Made by a program: the position numbers and the translations under genes. The notes under the pieces are model-generated. The model did not search any database and was not told where the DNA came from. It worked only from the letters and a program-made list of their open reading frames with translations. Below, piece by piece: positions 24,597 to 32,865 of a DNA stretch of 64,000 bases (its first letter is position 1; the number at the start of each line of letters is the position of its first letter). The DNA lies in the NCBI RefSeq assembly GCF_013378445.1, contig NZ_JABXYK010000016.1, forward strand, positions 32,355-96,354, given 5' to 3'. This DNA is from Mycoplana rhizolycopersici. Lineage in GTDB: Bacteria; Pseudomonadota; Alphaproteobacteria; Rhizobiales; Rhizobiaceae.

Positions 24597-25280
24597 CTAC
24601 AAGGAGTTCAGGATTGGCTTTTTCGTGTCGCTGCCATCATAGCGAGACGAATTCACCTCCCGGCCGACACGGTAAAACTCAAGCTGGCTGTCGATCTGGT
24701 TTTCAAGAAGGAAGGCTTTCGCGTCAGCACCCTGAACAGAGGCATCCAACCAGGGCTCATAAGCCGATGGATCCAGCATGACGGGCATTCGCGTATGAAT
24801 GTGCGCAATGTGGTCAACGGCTGGCGCTGTGATGATCGTGCAGCTGGTGACACCTAGCTTGTCGTTATGCGCCCATAGTCCGGCGAAGGAGAAAGGCTTT
24901 CCGTCAGGGAGCTGCAACAGCCATGGGTCTTTCTTGCCGTCCTCTTCGCTTGTGGTCCATTCGAAATAGCCATCAGCCGGGATGAGGCAGCGCTTCGACT
25001 TGAAGGGTTCGCGGAATGCCCCTGAAGTGTCGACCGTCTCGATCCTCGCATTGAACATCGCGGCCTTCGGCAATTCCTTGGCGAAGAAGGGCACGAGCCA
25101 CCAGCGTCCGTAGTCGATTTCGAGGTCGCCGGCTTTGTCCTTGTGGGCGAAATGGACGTTCTGTGTCGGCGCGATGTTGTACCGCGGCGGCGTGTTCGAC
25201 GGAGGCGGGTTCTCCGCATGGATATTGTAGAGGGCGTGAATCTCCGCCCAGGCCATTGTGTTGGTGAACCTACCGCACAT
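24597..25280 (-). CDS. SRAP (YedK/HMCES-like) DNA-protein crosslink protein
   Basis: A 227-residue SOS-response-associated-peptidase-domain protein: MCGRFTN (Cys2 forms the covalent link to abasic DNA after Met removal), APTQN, GLIP-like CLIPADGYFEW (active Glu) and HTRMPVML (active His). These proteins protect abasic sites in single-stranded DNA. Its presence beside umuDC fits a plasmid DNA-damage set, though no SOS box was found just upstream. Confidence 0.9.
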   Translation of the reverse strand: MCGRFTNTMAWAEIHALYNIHAENPPPSNTPPRYNIAPTQNVHFAHKDKAGDLEIDYGRWWLVPFFAKELPKAAMFNARIETVDTSGAFREPFKSKRCLIPADGYFEWTTSEEDGKKDPWLLQLPDGKPFSFAGLWAHNDKLGVTSCTIITAPAVDHIAHIHTRMPVMLDPSAYEPWLDASVQGADAKAFLLENQIDSQLEFYRVGREVNSSRYDGSDTKKPILNSL

Positions 25281-25289
25281 GTCGATGTC

Positions 25290-25502
25290 CTAAGCCGCTG
25301 AGCCCAAAATGCCGTAATACAGGTTCCACAGCCAGCTTACACGAGGTTCAGCAGTCGCAAGGCAATCCAGTAAGCGTGGCTGCGCTTGTTCTATGTCGCA
25401 AATGCCAGTCACCAACGCGTACCTTTGGCGCTCGACGTCTGCTAACCGCCAGCCCATCCAGGTGCATCCTGCCATGAGGAAAACGATCAAAACATTCCTC
25501 AA
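25290..25502 (-). CDS. Small exported hypothetical protein
   Basis: A 70-residue protein with a hydrophobic N-terminus (NVLIVFLMAGCTWMGW), which could be a lipoprotein signal (MAGC), then a polar part with two Cys (TGICDIEQAQPRLLDCLAT). It is 9 bp upstream of the SRAP gene, likely cotranscribed. No family recognised. Confidence 0.5.
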   Translation of the reverse strand: MRNVLIVFLMAGCTWMGWRLADVERQRYALVTGICDIEQAQPRLLDCLATAEPRVSWLWNLYYGILGSAA

Positions 25503-25740
25503 GCCAAACCTCCATTCAGCTGTTGAACTAATGTCGGCATCCCTCTCTCCTCTCGATCCCGAAAACTATGAATCACGGGACTGGTTAAAACAACAGGCGC
25601 GGCTGGTTCAGGAGTGCTCGCATATCATTTAGAACGAAAGGGGAATTGGATTGTAATCCGTAGCATTACGGAATACACAATTTCGACGAGTCGACTTGTG
25701 GGAGGCGGCGATTAAAACGTCAGCCAGACTAAAACCGAAG

Positions 25741-26043
25741 ATGCCGGCACATCCGGGTAGCGTCGTCAAAGGTGAGATTATCGAGGCCCGTGGGTTGTCG
25801 GTTACAGAGGCGGCGTCTGCGCTCGGTGTAACGCGACCGGCCCTATCGAAGCTGCTCAATGGTCGCGCGCACCTTTCTACGGAAATGGCGCTGCGTATCG
25901 AGAAAGCCTTTGGCCTTTCAATGGAGTGGCTGATGGGGATGCAAAACAGCTTTGATATTGCCGAAGCACGACAAAGGGAAGGCGAGATTAATGTCCTTCC
26001 CTTCCAAGATAAAACACTGCGCGCGCAAGCGAAGCCGGCGTAA
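25741..26043 (+). CDS. HigA-like XRE regulator preceding the restriction-modification pair
   Basis: A 100-residue HigA-type protein: MPAHPGSVVKGEIIEARGLSVTEAASALGVTRPALSKLLNGRAHLSTEMALRIEKAFG, then a short tail. HigA normally neutralises HigB, but no higB frame exists upstream. Its stop is 11 bp from the methyltransferase start, so it may act as controller of the R-M genes. ATG 25741 lacks a good ribosome site; a non-ATG start a little upstream (after GGGAGG at about 25700) is possible. A GTCGAC sequence lies at 25690-25695. Confidence 0.72.
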   Translation: MPAHPGSVVKGEIIEARGLSVTEAASALGVTRPALSKLLNGRAHLSTEMALRIEKAFGLSMEWLMGMQNSFDIAEARQREGEINVLPFQDKTLRAQAKPA

Positions 26044-26054
26044 GGGCAATTGGC

Positions 26055-27668
26055 ATGACCGACTTACAGACTATCTTCAACAGCGAAAGCGAGCTGGTCG
26101 CAGCGGCACTCGCGCTGGGGGCAGAAAACGCGGGCGGCTCACTGACCGCGGGGGAACTCGCGCTCGCGAAGGAAGCCGGCGTTGCGCCCAAAGGTGCGGT
26201 AGTTACTCTGTTGAAAGACCTGATCCGCGCGGGGAAGGATCCTCTTGGAGATATCTTCTCTACGTTGCGCTCTTCGGAAACACGCCGCGAGCACGGCGCG
26301 ACTTATACACCAGCTCCTATCGTGCAGACGATGGTGGACTGGGCGGCCTCGACGCGTAATCCCGTCCGCATCGTCGATCCGGGCGTCGGTTCGGCGCGCT
26401 TTCTGATGCGCGCAGCCGCGGCTTTTCCCAAAGCAGAGCTTGTCGGTATCGATATTGATCCGCTGGCGGCACTATTGGCGCGTGCGAACCTTGCCGCAGC
26501 AGGCTTCGCCGATCGCTCGCGTATCATATTGGGGGACTATCGTCGTTTTTCCGACCGCGTGGATGGGAGCACGCTCTACATCGGAAATCCGCCCTACGTG
26601 CGGCACCATCAAATAGCTCCGAAATGGAAAGAGTGGCTTGCAATCGAAGCTTCGAAGCTGGGTCTCTCAGCTAGCAAGCTGGCGGGCCTGCACGTGTATT
26701 TCTTCCTCGCGACGGCGCGAAACGCAAAGCCCAAGGATTATGGCACTTTCATAACTGCCTCTGAATGGCTTGACGTGAACTATGGTGCCATCGTGCGCAC
26801 GCTGATGCTCGGCGCACTTGGCGGCAAGAGCGTGACAGTAATCGATCCCAACGCACAGCCTTTCCCAGATGCTGCTACGACAGCTGCAATTGCGACTTTC
26901 GAGATCGGAGCCAAACCCACTTCCGTATACTTTCAGCGCGTTGACGACCTAGATAAGCTGGGGGAACTCGGCAAGGGTCGTAAAATCCACCGCGACCGGC
27001 TATCGACGGAAAACCGCTGGTCGCACCTGACGCATATTACGGAAAAGCCCCCGGAGGGCTACGTCGAGCTGGGCGAACTCTGCCGAGTGCATCGCGGCAC
27101 CGTGACCGGTGCGAATGGTGTATGGATTGCGGGCGAACATAGCGCAGGCCTGCCGGACTCGGTGCTGTTCCCCACAGTGACGCGTGCGCGCGAGGTGTTA
27201 GAAGCGGGCGGGCTTTTGCACGATCCTAAGCGCCTACGCTGCGTGATCGACATACCCACCGATCTTGATGAACTCGACAATGCCGACCGCAAGGCGGTGA
27301 CCAAATTTTTGAAAATCGCGCGTCGGATGGGCGGGGATAAAGGCTACGTAGCGAGCCATCGCAAAGCGTGGTGGTCAGTCGGTCTCCGTGCCGCTGCGCC
27401 GATCATCTCGACATATATGGCACGTCGTCCGCCAGGCTTTGTCATCAACAGAGCCGAAGCGCGGCACATCAATATCGCCCACGGCCTCTATCCGCGCGAG
27501 GAGCTGTCGGAGGATGCCAAGAAGGCCCTCGTCGACTACCTGTCAGTAAACATTACGCAGCGGTCTGGTCGAACCTATGCGGGCGGCCTCACAAAATTCG
27601 AGCCTCGCGAAATGGAGCGTCTGATTGTGCCCGGTCCCGCTCTTCTCGTTGCGGGTGCTGCTCGATGA
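26055..27668 (+). CDS. Type II DNA adenine-N6 methyltransferase
   Basis: A 537-residue N6-adenine methyltransferase: AdoMet-binding IVDPGVGSARFLMRA and LVGIDIDPLAALLA, and catalytic motif IV NPPYV at residues 178-181. The long C-terminal part (HRGTVTGANGVWIA, PREMERLIVP) is a target-recognition region as in gamma-class type II enzymes. It overlaps the endonuclease gene by 4 bp (ATGA). It should protect the sequence cut by the partner; if the partner is XamI-like that is GTCGAC. Confidence 0.88.
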   Translation: MTDLQTIFNSESELVAAALALGAENAGGSLTAGELALAKEAGVAPKGAVVTLLKDLIRAGKDPLGDIFSTLRSSETRREHGATYTPAPIVQTMVDWAASTRNPVRIVDPGVGSARFLMRAAAAFPKAELVGIDIDPLAALLARANLAAAGFADRSRIILGDYRRFSDRVDGSTLYIGNPPYVRHHQIAPKWKEWLAIEASKLGLSASKLAGLHVYFFLATARNAKPKDYGTFITASEWLDVNYGAIVRTLMLGALGGKSVTVIDPNAQPFPDAATTAAIATFEIGAKPTSVYFQRVDDLDKLGELGKGRKIHRDRLSTENRWSHLTHITEKPPEGYVELGELCRVHRGTVTGANGVWIAGEHSAGLPDSVLFPTVTRAREVLEAGGLLHDPKRLRCVIDIPTDLDELDNADRKAVTKFLKIARRMGGDKGYVASHRKAWWSVGLRAAAPIISTYMARRPPGFVINRAEARHINIAHGLYPREELSEDAKKALVDYLSVNITQRSGRTYAGGLTKFEPREMERLIVPGPALLVAGAAR

Positions 27669-28579
27669 TTGAACCTCCTGTCTGGACCGCCGAGCAGTTC
27701 GAAGCCGACCGCCTGAAAGCCAGTGCCGCCTTCACCAAGGAACGTCTCGAAGAACCCCTTGAGGACTACCTCGAAGCCTTCGACCTGTATCAGGGGTATG
27801 TCGAAGAATTGCTGGAAACAACGGTCGACCTGACCGATCTCGATACCCCCGCGCTCGATGTCTTGGGAGAACCCCATTTACTGGAAGCCTTTCGCTACCT
27901 TGCCGCACCGCCGATCTCGACGGACGATTACAAGGTGCTGGCAGATGCCAAGTCTCTTTCAAAGAGTCATCTCCAACGGTCGCCGGCTGATGTAGCACGG
28001 CTGATCACCGTTGTGCGTCAGGTGCTCGACCGCCGGCGCTTTGCTTGGGTGGTCGAAGGTCGTGAGCCGACTGAAGCGGAGCGCAATGCGGCAGTTGTAG
28101 CATCGGCCGCGCTGATCGCGGCAAGCAAAACGCAAACTGGACGTCGGACCAAGGGAAAAGAGCAGCAAGAAGCGACAGTAAAGGCCGCTCTACGTGCGCT
28201 GGGCTTCACGGAGGTGCCATCGCGCACAATCGTCAACATCTCTGGTGCCCCTGCGCCTGGAGAGTTCTGCGGCGAAAGTAAACTAGGTACACGCAAGGGC
28301 GACATCATCGTGCGGCTGCACGATCATCGCGTCATGCCGATCGAGTGCAAGGTGTCGAACTCGTCGACGAATTCCGTGAAGCGTCTGAACAATGACGCAG
28401 CGGTTAAAGCACAAAGCTGGAAGACCGATTTTGGCCTGCGCCAGGTTGTCCCAAGCGCTATGCTATCTGGGGTGTACAAGCTGCACAATCTCATCGACGC
28501 GCAGGATCGCGGCCTAACCATATTCTGGGCACATGACCTCGTGGCTCTGACAGACTGGATTGCCAGCACGAAACCCTGA
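27665..28579 (+). CDS. XamI-like type II restriction endonuclease
   Basis: A 304-residue protein started at ATG 27665, overlapping the methyltransferase stop. The C-terminal half has a PD-(D/E)xK-like core: FCGESKLGTRKGDIIVRL then MPIECKVSNSSTNSVKRLNND, which resembles XamI (known to cut GTCGAC). The gene order methyltransferase-endonuclease agrees. Specificity is inferred from resemblance only. Confidence 0.75.
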   Translation: MIEPPVWTAEQFEADRLKASAAFTKERLEEPLEDYLEAFDLYQGYVEELLETTVDLTDLDTPALDVLGEPHLLEAFRYLAAPPISTDDYKVLADAKSLSKSHLQRSPADVARLITVVRQVLDRRRFAWVVEGREPTEAERNAAVVASAALIAASKTQTGRRTKGKEQQEATVKAALRALGFTEVPSRTIVNISGAPAPGEFCGESKLGTRKGDIIVRLHDHRVMPIECKVSNSSTNSVKRLNNDAAVKAQSWKTDFGLRQVVPSAMLSGVYKLHNLIDAQDRGLTIFWAHDLVALTDWIASTKP

Positions 28580-28589
28580 TAGGGATCGC

Positions 28590-28751
28590 TCAGGAATTCT
28601 TAGCCTCGTAATCCGCCCAAAGCTCCTCAAATAGCTTTCGTATTGACAGCTTCCGGCGAGCAGCCTCCGTTTTCACAGCGGCCGCCATTTCGGGGGACAG
28701 GCTGATGCCGACGATCTGCCTGCGGCGGGGCTTTTCAGAAGTTTCTTCCAT
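28590..28751 (-). CDS. Ribbon-helix-helix small protein
   Basis: A 53-residue frame from ATG 28751: polar N-terminus, a strand (RRRQIVGISLSPEMAAAV), then two helices (KTEAARRKLSIRKLFEELWADYEAKN). This is the RHH repressor layout used by plasmid antitoxins and regulators. It converges on the endonuclease gene with only 10 bp between stops. No toxin partner is seen, and the ribosome site is weak. Confidence 0.65.
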   Translation of the reverse strand: MEETSEKPRRRQIVGISLSPEMAAAVKTEAARRKLSIRKLFEELWADYEAKNS

Positions 28752-29019
28752 ACGTTAACTTGTCGCCCGGTCGATAACATCAGTCAAGTCAACTATTGCG
28801 CGCCGGCGCAGGCTAAAAGCCGCTTCTCGCAAGTCTTAGGAATCCGCAAAGTCGACCAGCGGGTTCACCGTCATGCATGCGCGACCAATAGGGAGTTGCC
28901 TACGGTCGACATTGAACCTGTATTCGCAGCTCATCGTCCCATCGATGACGCTCTGGGGTATGCGAACCTACTGAGCTTTGCCATCCACAGCCAAACCCAT
29001 ACGGCCCTGCCTCCGCAGA

Positions 29020-29142
29020 TGTCTCGTTGATGTATACCTCCTGAGACAATCTCTGTGAGACACAAATCAGTGTATCATTTGGGTTGATTTTGCAGTTATG
29101 AGACGCTACCCATTGAAGGTCTAGAACCTACTGAGACGTTTC
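29020..29142 (+). promoter_or_regulatory. Putative res site upstream of the serine recombinase
   Basis: TGTCTC (29020-29025) and GAGACA (29043-29048) form a 29-bp dyad around an AT-rich centre, the form of a resolvase subsite. Further TGAGACA, ATGAGACG and TGAGACG half-sites continue to the start codon at 29143. The 28752-29019 part of the gap shows nothing convincing. Confidence 0.6.
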
Positions 29143-29694
29143 ATGGCAATTTACGGGTATGCGCGGGTCAGCACCATCGATCAGGATCTGGCGATTCAAG
29201 AGGCGGCTCTGAAGGCGGCCGGGTGCACGGTCATCCGGGCGGAAAAGAAATCCGGAGCGAACAAGCAGGATCGGAAGGAGCTCAACACGCTTCTAGAATT
29301 CATGCGCGACGGCGACAGCCTGGTCGTGACGCGGGTCGATCGGCTGGCGCGGTCAGTTGGGGATCTGCAGGACATCGTACGGCTACTCAAGCAAAAAGGG
29401 GTGACGCTGAAGGCGACGGAACAGCCGATCGACACCAGCTCAGCGGCCGGCAAAGCTTTCCTGGATATGCTTGGCGTGTTTGCTGAGTTCGAGACGAACC
29501 TTCGTAGAGAACGACAGATGGAAGGCATCGCCGCAGCAAAAAGCAGAGGGGTTTACAAAGGCAGGAAGCCCCATGTTGATGTTGCTGAGATCCGCCGGCT
29601 TAGGTCCGACGGGATGGGACCGACAGAAATCGCTAAGGCGCTTAACATAGGTCGGGCGAGCGTATATCGTGCCCTTAGAGAAGCATCATCGTAG
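29143..29694 (+). CDS. Serine recombinase (resolvase family)
   Basis: A 183-residue small serine recombinase: YGYARVST with the catalytic Ser, VVTRVDRLARSVGDL and GVFAEFETNLRRERQMEGI, linker, then a C-terminal HTH (SDGMGPTEIAKALNIGRASVYRAL). With the repeated half-sites upstream it is probably a plasmid multimer-resolution or transposon-derived enzyme. No transposase of its own lies nearby. Confidence 0.88.
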   Translation: MAIYGYARVSTIDQDLAIQEAALKAAGCTVIRAEKKSGANKQDRKELNTLLEFMRDGDSLVVTRVDRLARSVGDLQDIVRLLKQKGVTLKATEQPIDTSSAAGKAFLDMLGVFAEFETNLRRERQMEGIAAAKSRGVYKGRKPHVDVAEIRRLRSDGMGPTEIAKALNIGRASVYRALREASS

Positions 29695-29867
29695 GGCGAG
29701 ATGGCCGCTCGCGCCAACAGCGGACATTGCAGTGCCAGCGCCTACGGCTGCGTTACGGCAACACCTCAAGCAACACACAACGTTTCCACGAGCCGAATGC
29801 GGCCATTCCTGCCTCCTGACGCGCAGTTGACCCCCCTGTGGATTTTACAACCGGATCAACCTGAAGT

Positions 29868-30629
29868 TCAACCTACGAGCAGATGGCTCATTGCCGGGTC
29901 GGGAATGACCACGATGCGGCTGCCATCTCTTACCTCGTCGTGAAGGTGAATCACGTCCTGATTGATGAGCCGGATGCAACCTGAGGAAACGGCCTTCCCA
30001 ATGCTGAAGGCCTCAGGTGTGCCGTGGATTCGATATAAGGTGTCCTTCCCGTCCTCATGGATGTAGAGCGCCCGCGCGCCGAGCGGATTCTTCAGTCCGG
30101 GAGGCATGCCGCCATTTGCAATGCTGTAGGGTTCCAGTTCCGGTTGCCGCGCGACCATGGAATCGGGCGGCGTCCAGCGCGGCCATTCCCGCCTGTAGGC
30201 CATGATAGCCTGTCCCGCCCAGGCAAATCCTTCACGTCCGACCCCGATCCCGTACCGCATGGCACGGCCATCGGCCTTGACGTGGTAGAGATACTTGCCT
30301 GGCGTATCGACTACGAGGGTTCCCGGTCTCTCGCTCGTGGGATAATCGACCTCCGTCCGCCAGAATTGCGGGTCGAGTTGAGTGATATCGACTTCCGGGA
30401 CCGGAAAACGCTCATTCGGCATGGCATAGTACATCGGCGGCACCACTGGCGTGGGCGCCGGCAGGGGTTCCGGGAGCGTCGCCAAAACGGGCGGGGGCTC
30501 GGTCGAGACGCAGCCCGAAACGGCGATTGCTCCAATCCCAAGGATAAATGAACGCCTCGGCAAGCTTGCGCCAATGCGGCTCGCGGTTGAGCAGCTAGTT
30601 CTTCTTTTGGTCTGGATCTCATTGATCAT
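29868..30629 (-). CDS. L,D-transpeptidase (YkuD) lipoprotein
   Basis: A 253-residue protein with an Arg-rich start, hydrophobic segment and lipobox (FILGIGAIAVSGC). The YkuD domain (about 100-245) ends in the active site [23 protein letters not shown], with the His and the catalytic Cys. It makes 3-3 peptidoglycan crosslinks or attaches proteins. It is 60 percent or so similar by eye to the enzyme at 31358-32053. It lies downstream of the dsb operon but has its own CTTAAG box 47 bp upstream. Confidence 0.9.
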   Translation of the reverse strand: MINEIQTKRRTSCSTASRIGASLPRRSFILGIGAIAVSGCVSTEPPPVLATLPEPLPAPTPVVPPMYYAMPNERFPVPEVDITQLDPQFWRTEVDYPTSERPGTLVVDTPGKYLYHVKADGRAMRYGIGVGREGFAWAGQAIMAYRREWPRWTPPDSMVARQPELEPYSIANGGMPPGLKNPLGARALYIHEDGKDTLYRIHGTPEAFSIGKAVSSGCIRLINQDVIHLHDEVRDGSRIVVIPDPAMSHLLVG

Positions 30630-30675
30630 GCGGCGACTCTTTGTTGATTTCTTCGATCTCTTCCAAGCCCGCCAG

Positions 30676-30694
30676 CCTTAAGGCAGCCTGAAGG
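30676..30694 (-). promoter_or_regulatory. CTTAAG box 1, upstream of the L,D-transpeptidase
   Basis: CCTTAAGGCAGCCTGAAGG, one mismatch from the boxes at 34744-34762 and 41508-41526. It stands 47 bp before the transpeptidase start, in the gap after dsbA. Two CCTTAAG-like half-sites with an 11-bp period are what an OmpR-type regulator dimer recognises. Confidence 0.7.
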
Positions 30695-30744
30695 CTCTGC
30701 CGGTGCTTCTTGCAGAACAAGACCGGCTCCAAAAAGCCGTCCAC

Positions 30745-31356
30745 TCATGCCGCGCGGGCCTCTGCTATCGCGCCCTTCAGCCCTTTTTCATCCAGGACGC
30801 CGGCGAACGTCGTCCGCCCTATGACAAAGGAGGGCGTGCCTGCGAAGTTGAAGGCCAGCGCCTGACTGTAGTTGCGGTCGAGCAGCCCCGAGATCTTGGC
30901 GCTATGCTTGTTCACAGCGGCAGCAATCTCCTGCATGGTGAGGCCGGTGCTCGTGAGCGCTTTTTCCACCTCTTCCTCCGTCAGCTTTCCCGTCGTCTTC
31001 ATCAGCGCTTCCATGGCCGGCTCGTACTTGCCGATCTGTGCGGCTCCAAGGACTGCCTGGGCGGCAAAGATCGATGCGCCGCCGAAGACAGGCCAGTCCT
31101 TCAGCACCAGCCGGACATTGCCATCCTCGCGAACCACCTTTTCGACCATCGGATGGATCTTCTTGCAGTAAGGGCACTGGTAGTCGAAGAACTCGACGAC
31201 CGTGACGTCTCCCTTCGGGTTTCCGAGAACGGGCGCGTCTGGGTCGTAGAAGACTGACTTTTCGGTGATCTCCTGGCTGAACGCCATCCGAGGCAAGATA
31301 GCGGCGAATGCGGCAGTGCCGGCGGCGGCGGCGAGCAGGTTTCTACGAGTGATCAT
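30745..31356 (-). CDS. DsbA-family periplasmic thiol oxidoreductase
   Basis: A 203-residue exported protein with a Tat-like or Sec signal (MITRRNLLAAAAGTAAFAAILPRMAFS) and a DsbA thioredoxin fold: FFDYQCPYCKKIHP active site, then the helical insert and cis-Pro loop GTPSFVIG. It probably catalyses disulfide exchange in the periplasm. It starts one base after the stop of the second L,D-transpeptidase and belongs to the operon dsbD-tlpA-ldt-dsbA. Confidence 0.9.
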   Translation of the reverse strand: MITRRNLLAAAAGTAAFAAILPRMAFSQEITEKSVFYDPDAPVLGNPKGDVTVVEFFDYQCPYCKKIHPMVEKVVREDGNVRLVLKDWPVFGGASIFAAQAVLGAAQIGKYEPAMEALMKTTGKLTEEEVEKALTSTGLTMQEIAAAVNKHSAKISGLLDRNYSQALAFNFAGTPSFVIGRTTFAGVLDEKGLKGAIAEARAA

Positions 31357-31357
31357 G

Positions 31358-32053
31358 TCATACTTCTCCTTTTCCGGATTCTGTGGGTCCGAGCACGACG
31401 ACCTTCGACCCCTTCGGCACGCGTCGGTGGAGGTCGATGATGTCGTGGTTCAACAGCCTGATGCAGCCGGACGAGACCGACTTGCCGATGCTCCAGGGTT
31501 CATTGGTCCCGTGGATGCGATAGAGCGTGTCCTTGCCCCCCTGGTAGAGGTACAGGGCACGTGCTCCCAGAGGGTTTTTGATGCCACCCTCCAGGCCCGA
31601 TGCTAAAGGGCCGTAGCGCTCCGGATCGCGCTGGATCATGTTCTGGGTCGGCACCCAGCCCGGCCATTGCGCCTTGCGCGAGATGTCGGCTTCGCCCTCG
31701 AACTCCATACCCGCCTTGGCCACGCCGACGCCGTAGCGCATCGCCTTGCCACCCTCCATGACGAGGTAAAGAAAACGGGAATGGGGATCGACCACGATCG
31801 TGCCCGCCGGATAGCCGGTCTTGTAGTCGACGACCTGGCGGACGTTCTTCGGGTCCATCTTGGAGACATCGACGCCGGGGATGGTCTCATCTCCATCCTT
31901 GATCGGGGCGTACATGCTGGCCAGTGACGTATCCACCTTCGGGTCTTCGATCTTTGGTGGCTCTGGGGCCGTCTGCGCGCAGGCGGACAGGCCCATGACG
32001 AAAAGCGAGGTGGTCAACGGTCGCCACAGAGCGGCCGCTCGGGAAGGTGTCAT
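31358..32053 (-). CDS. L,D-transpeptidase (YkuD), second copy
   Basis: A 231-residue lipoprotein-like YkuD enzyme (lipobox region VMGLSAC; active site [24 protein letters not shown]). It shares VDYxTxxPAGTxVVDxxxxFLY and [10 protein letters not shown] with the enzyme at 29868-30629, so they are paralogues. It overlaps the TlpA-like gene by 4 bp. Placing a Cys-dependent crosslinking enzyme inside a disulfide-chemistry operon suggests that its catalytic Cys is kept reduced by the neighbours; this is inference. Confidence 0.9.
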   Translation of the reverse strand: MTPSRAAALWRPLTTSLFVMGLSACAQTAPEPPKIEDPKVDTSLASMYAPIKDGDETIPGVDVSKMDPKNVRQVVDYKTGYPAGTIVVDPHSRFLYLVMEGGKAMRYGVGVAKAGMEFEGEADISRKAQWPGWVPTQNMIQRDPERYGPLASGLEGGIKNPLGARALYLYQGGKDTLYRIHGTNEPWSIGKSVSSGCIRLLNHDIIDLHRRVPKGSKVVVLGPTESGKGEV

Positions 32054-32865
32054 TCGGATATTCCTTCTTCAGATTTGAGTTCCTGGATCTTATGCGCGAG
32101 GACCTCGCGGGAAATCTCGCCAAGATGGGAGCCTGCGAGCGTGCCGTCCGCTGCGAGAAAGAGTGTCGCTGGAAGGCCGACTGCCGAGTAATGGCGGCTG
32201 AGCAGAAGTTGCGGATCGAGCACCGCCTGCGGCAGGATGAGGTTCTCGCTCCGGAGGTAGTCAGCGATCTTTGCCGAGGTCTCTCCCTGGTTTGCGAAGA
32301 CAAAGTCGACATCGGTAGTGCTGGCAGCAAGTTCCACCATCATCGGCAGCTCGCGGCGACAAGGCGGGCACCAGGTCGCCCATAGGTTCAGAACCGTCGG
32401 GCGACCGTTGTCACCGATCCTGCTTTCTGCACCGTCAAGGGTCCGGAAGGCTGAGGTGACGGCCGGAAGCTGCGTATCGGAATAGGTGAATGCCAGCGTC
32501 GCCGTTGTCGCGACGGCTCCCGCTGCGACACTTGCCGCAGCCCATCCGACAAGCTTTCGGCTCCTCAGGAACAGCACGACCAGCATCACGCCGACGCCTG
32601 CGGCACCTCCGCTCCAGGAGAAGCCGCCTTGCCAAACAGAAAGGATCCGCCAAGGCTCTGAAGCGAAACTCCCTGCATACTGCAGAACATGCCCCAGGCG
32701 CGCCGCCGCAAGCCCGGCGGCCGCCGTCCACGACGACCAGCGGCCGAGCCTGTCGTCGACACGATGGGCAAGAACGGAGGCCACGGCAAGGAACGCGACC
32801 ATGCCGATGATCGCTGCGAAACGCTCGGCATCGAACGCAAATGGACCAAGCGACACCGCGTTCAT
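32050..32865 (-). CDS. TlpA/ResA-type thioredoxin fused to an Lgt-like membrane domain
   Basis: ATG 32865 gives 271 residues; the very long frame reading further upstream is a shadow of dsbD. The N-terminal half has about four hydrophobic segments ([40 protein letters not shown]) resembling the membrane part of Lgt-type proteins; the C-terminal half is a TlpA thioredoxin domain with [16 protein letters not shown] and cis-Pro GLPATLFL. It likely passes electrons from DsbD to periplasmic substrates. It overlaps dsbD and the transpeptidase gene by 4 bp each. Confidence 0.85.
   Translation of the reverse strand: MNAVSLGPFAFDAERFAAIIGMVAFLAVASVLAHRVDDRLGRWSSWTAAAGLAAARLGHVLQYAGSFASEPWRILSVWQGGFSWSGGAAGVGVMLVVLFLRSRKLVGWAAASVAAGAVATTATLAFTYSDTQLPAVTSAFRTLDGAESRIGDNGRPTVLNLWATWCPPCRRELPMMVELAASTTDVDFVFANQGETSAKIADYLRSENLILPQAVLDPQLLLSRHYSAVGLPATLFLAADGTLAGSHLGEISREVLAHKIQELKSEEGISE

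Noticed and set aside
25474..25632. Possible 52-aa gene MRKTIKTFLKPN... before the HigA-like gene
   Set aside because: No convincing ribosome site, overlaps the divergent exported-protein gene, and does not resemble HigB. Kept out of the feature list.
29701..29943. 80-aa plus-strand frame after the resolvase
   Set aside because: Runs into the opposite-strand L,D-transpeptidase end and has no coding character.
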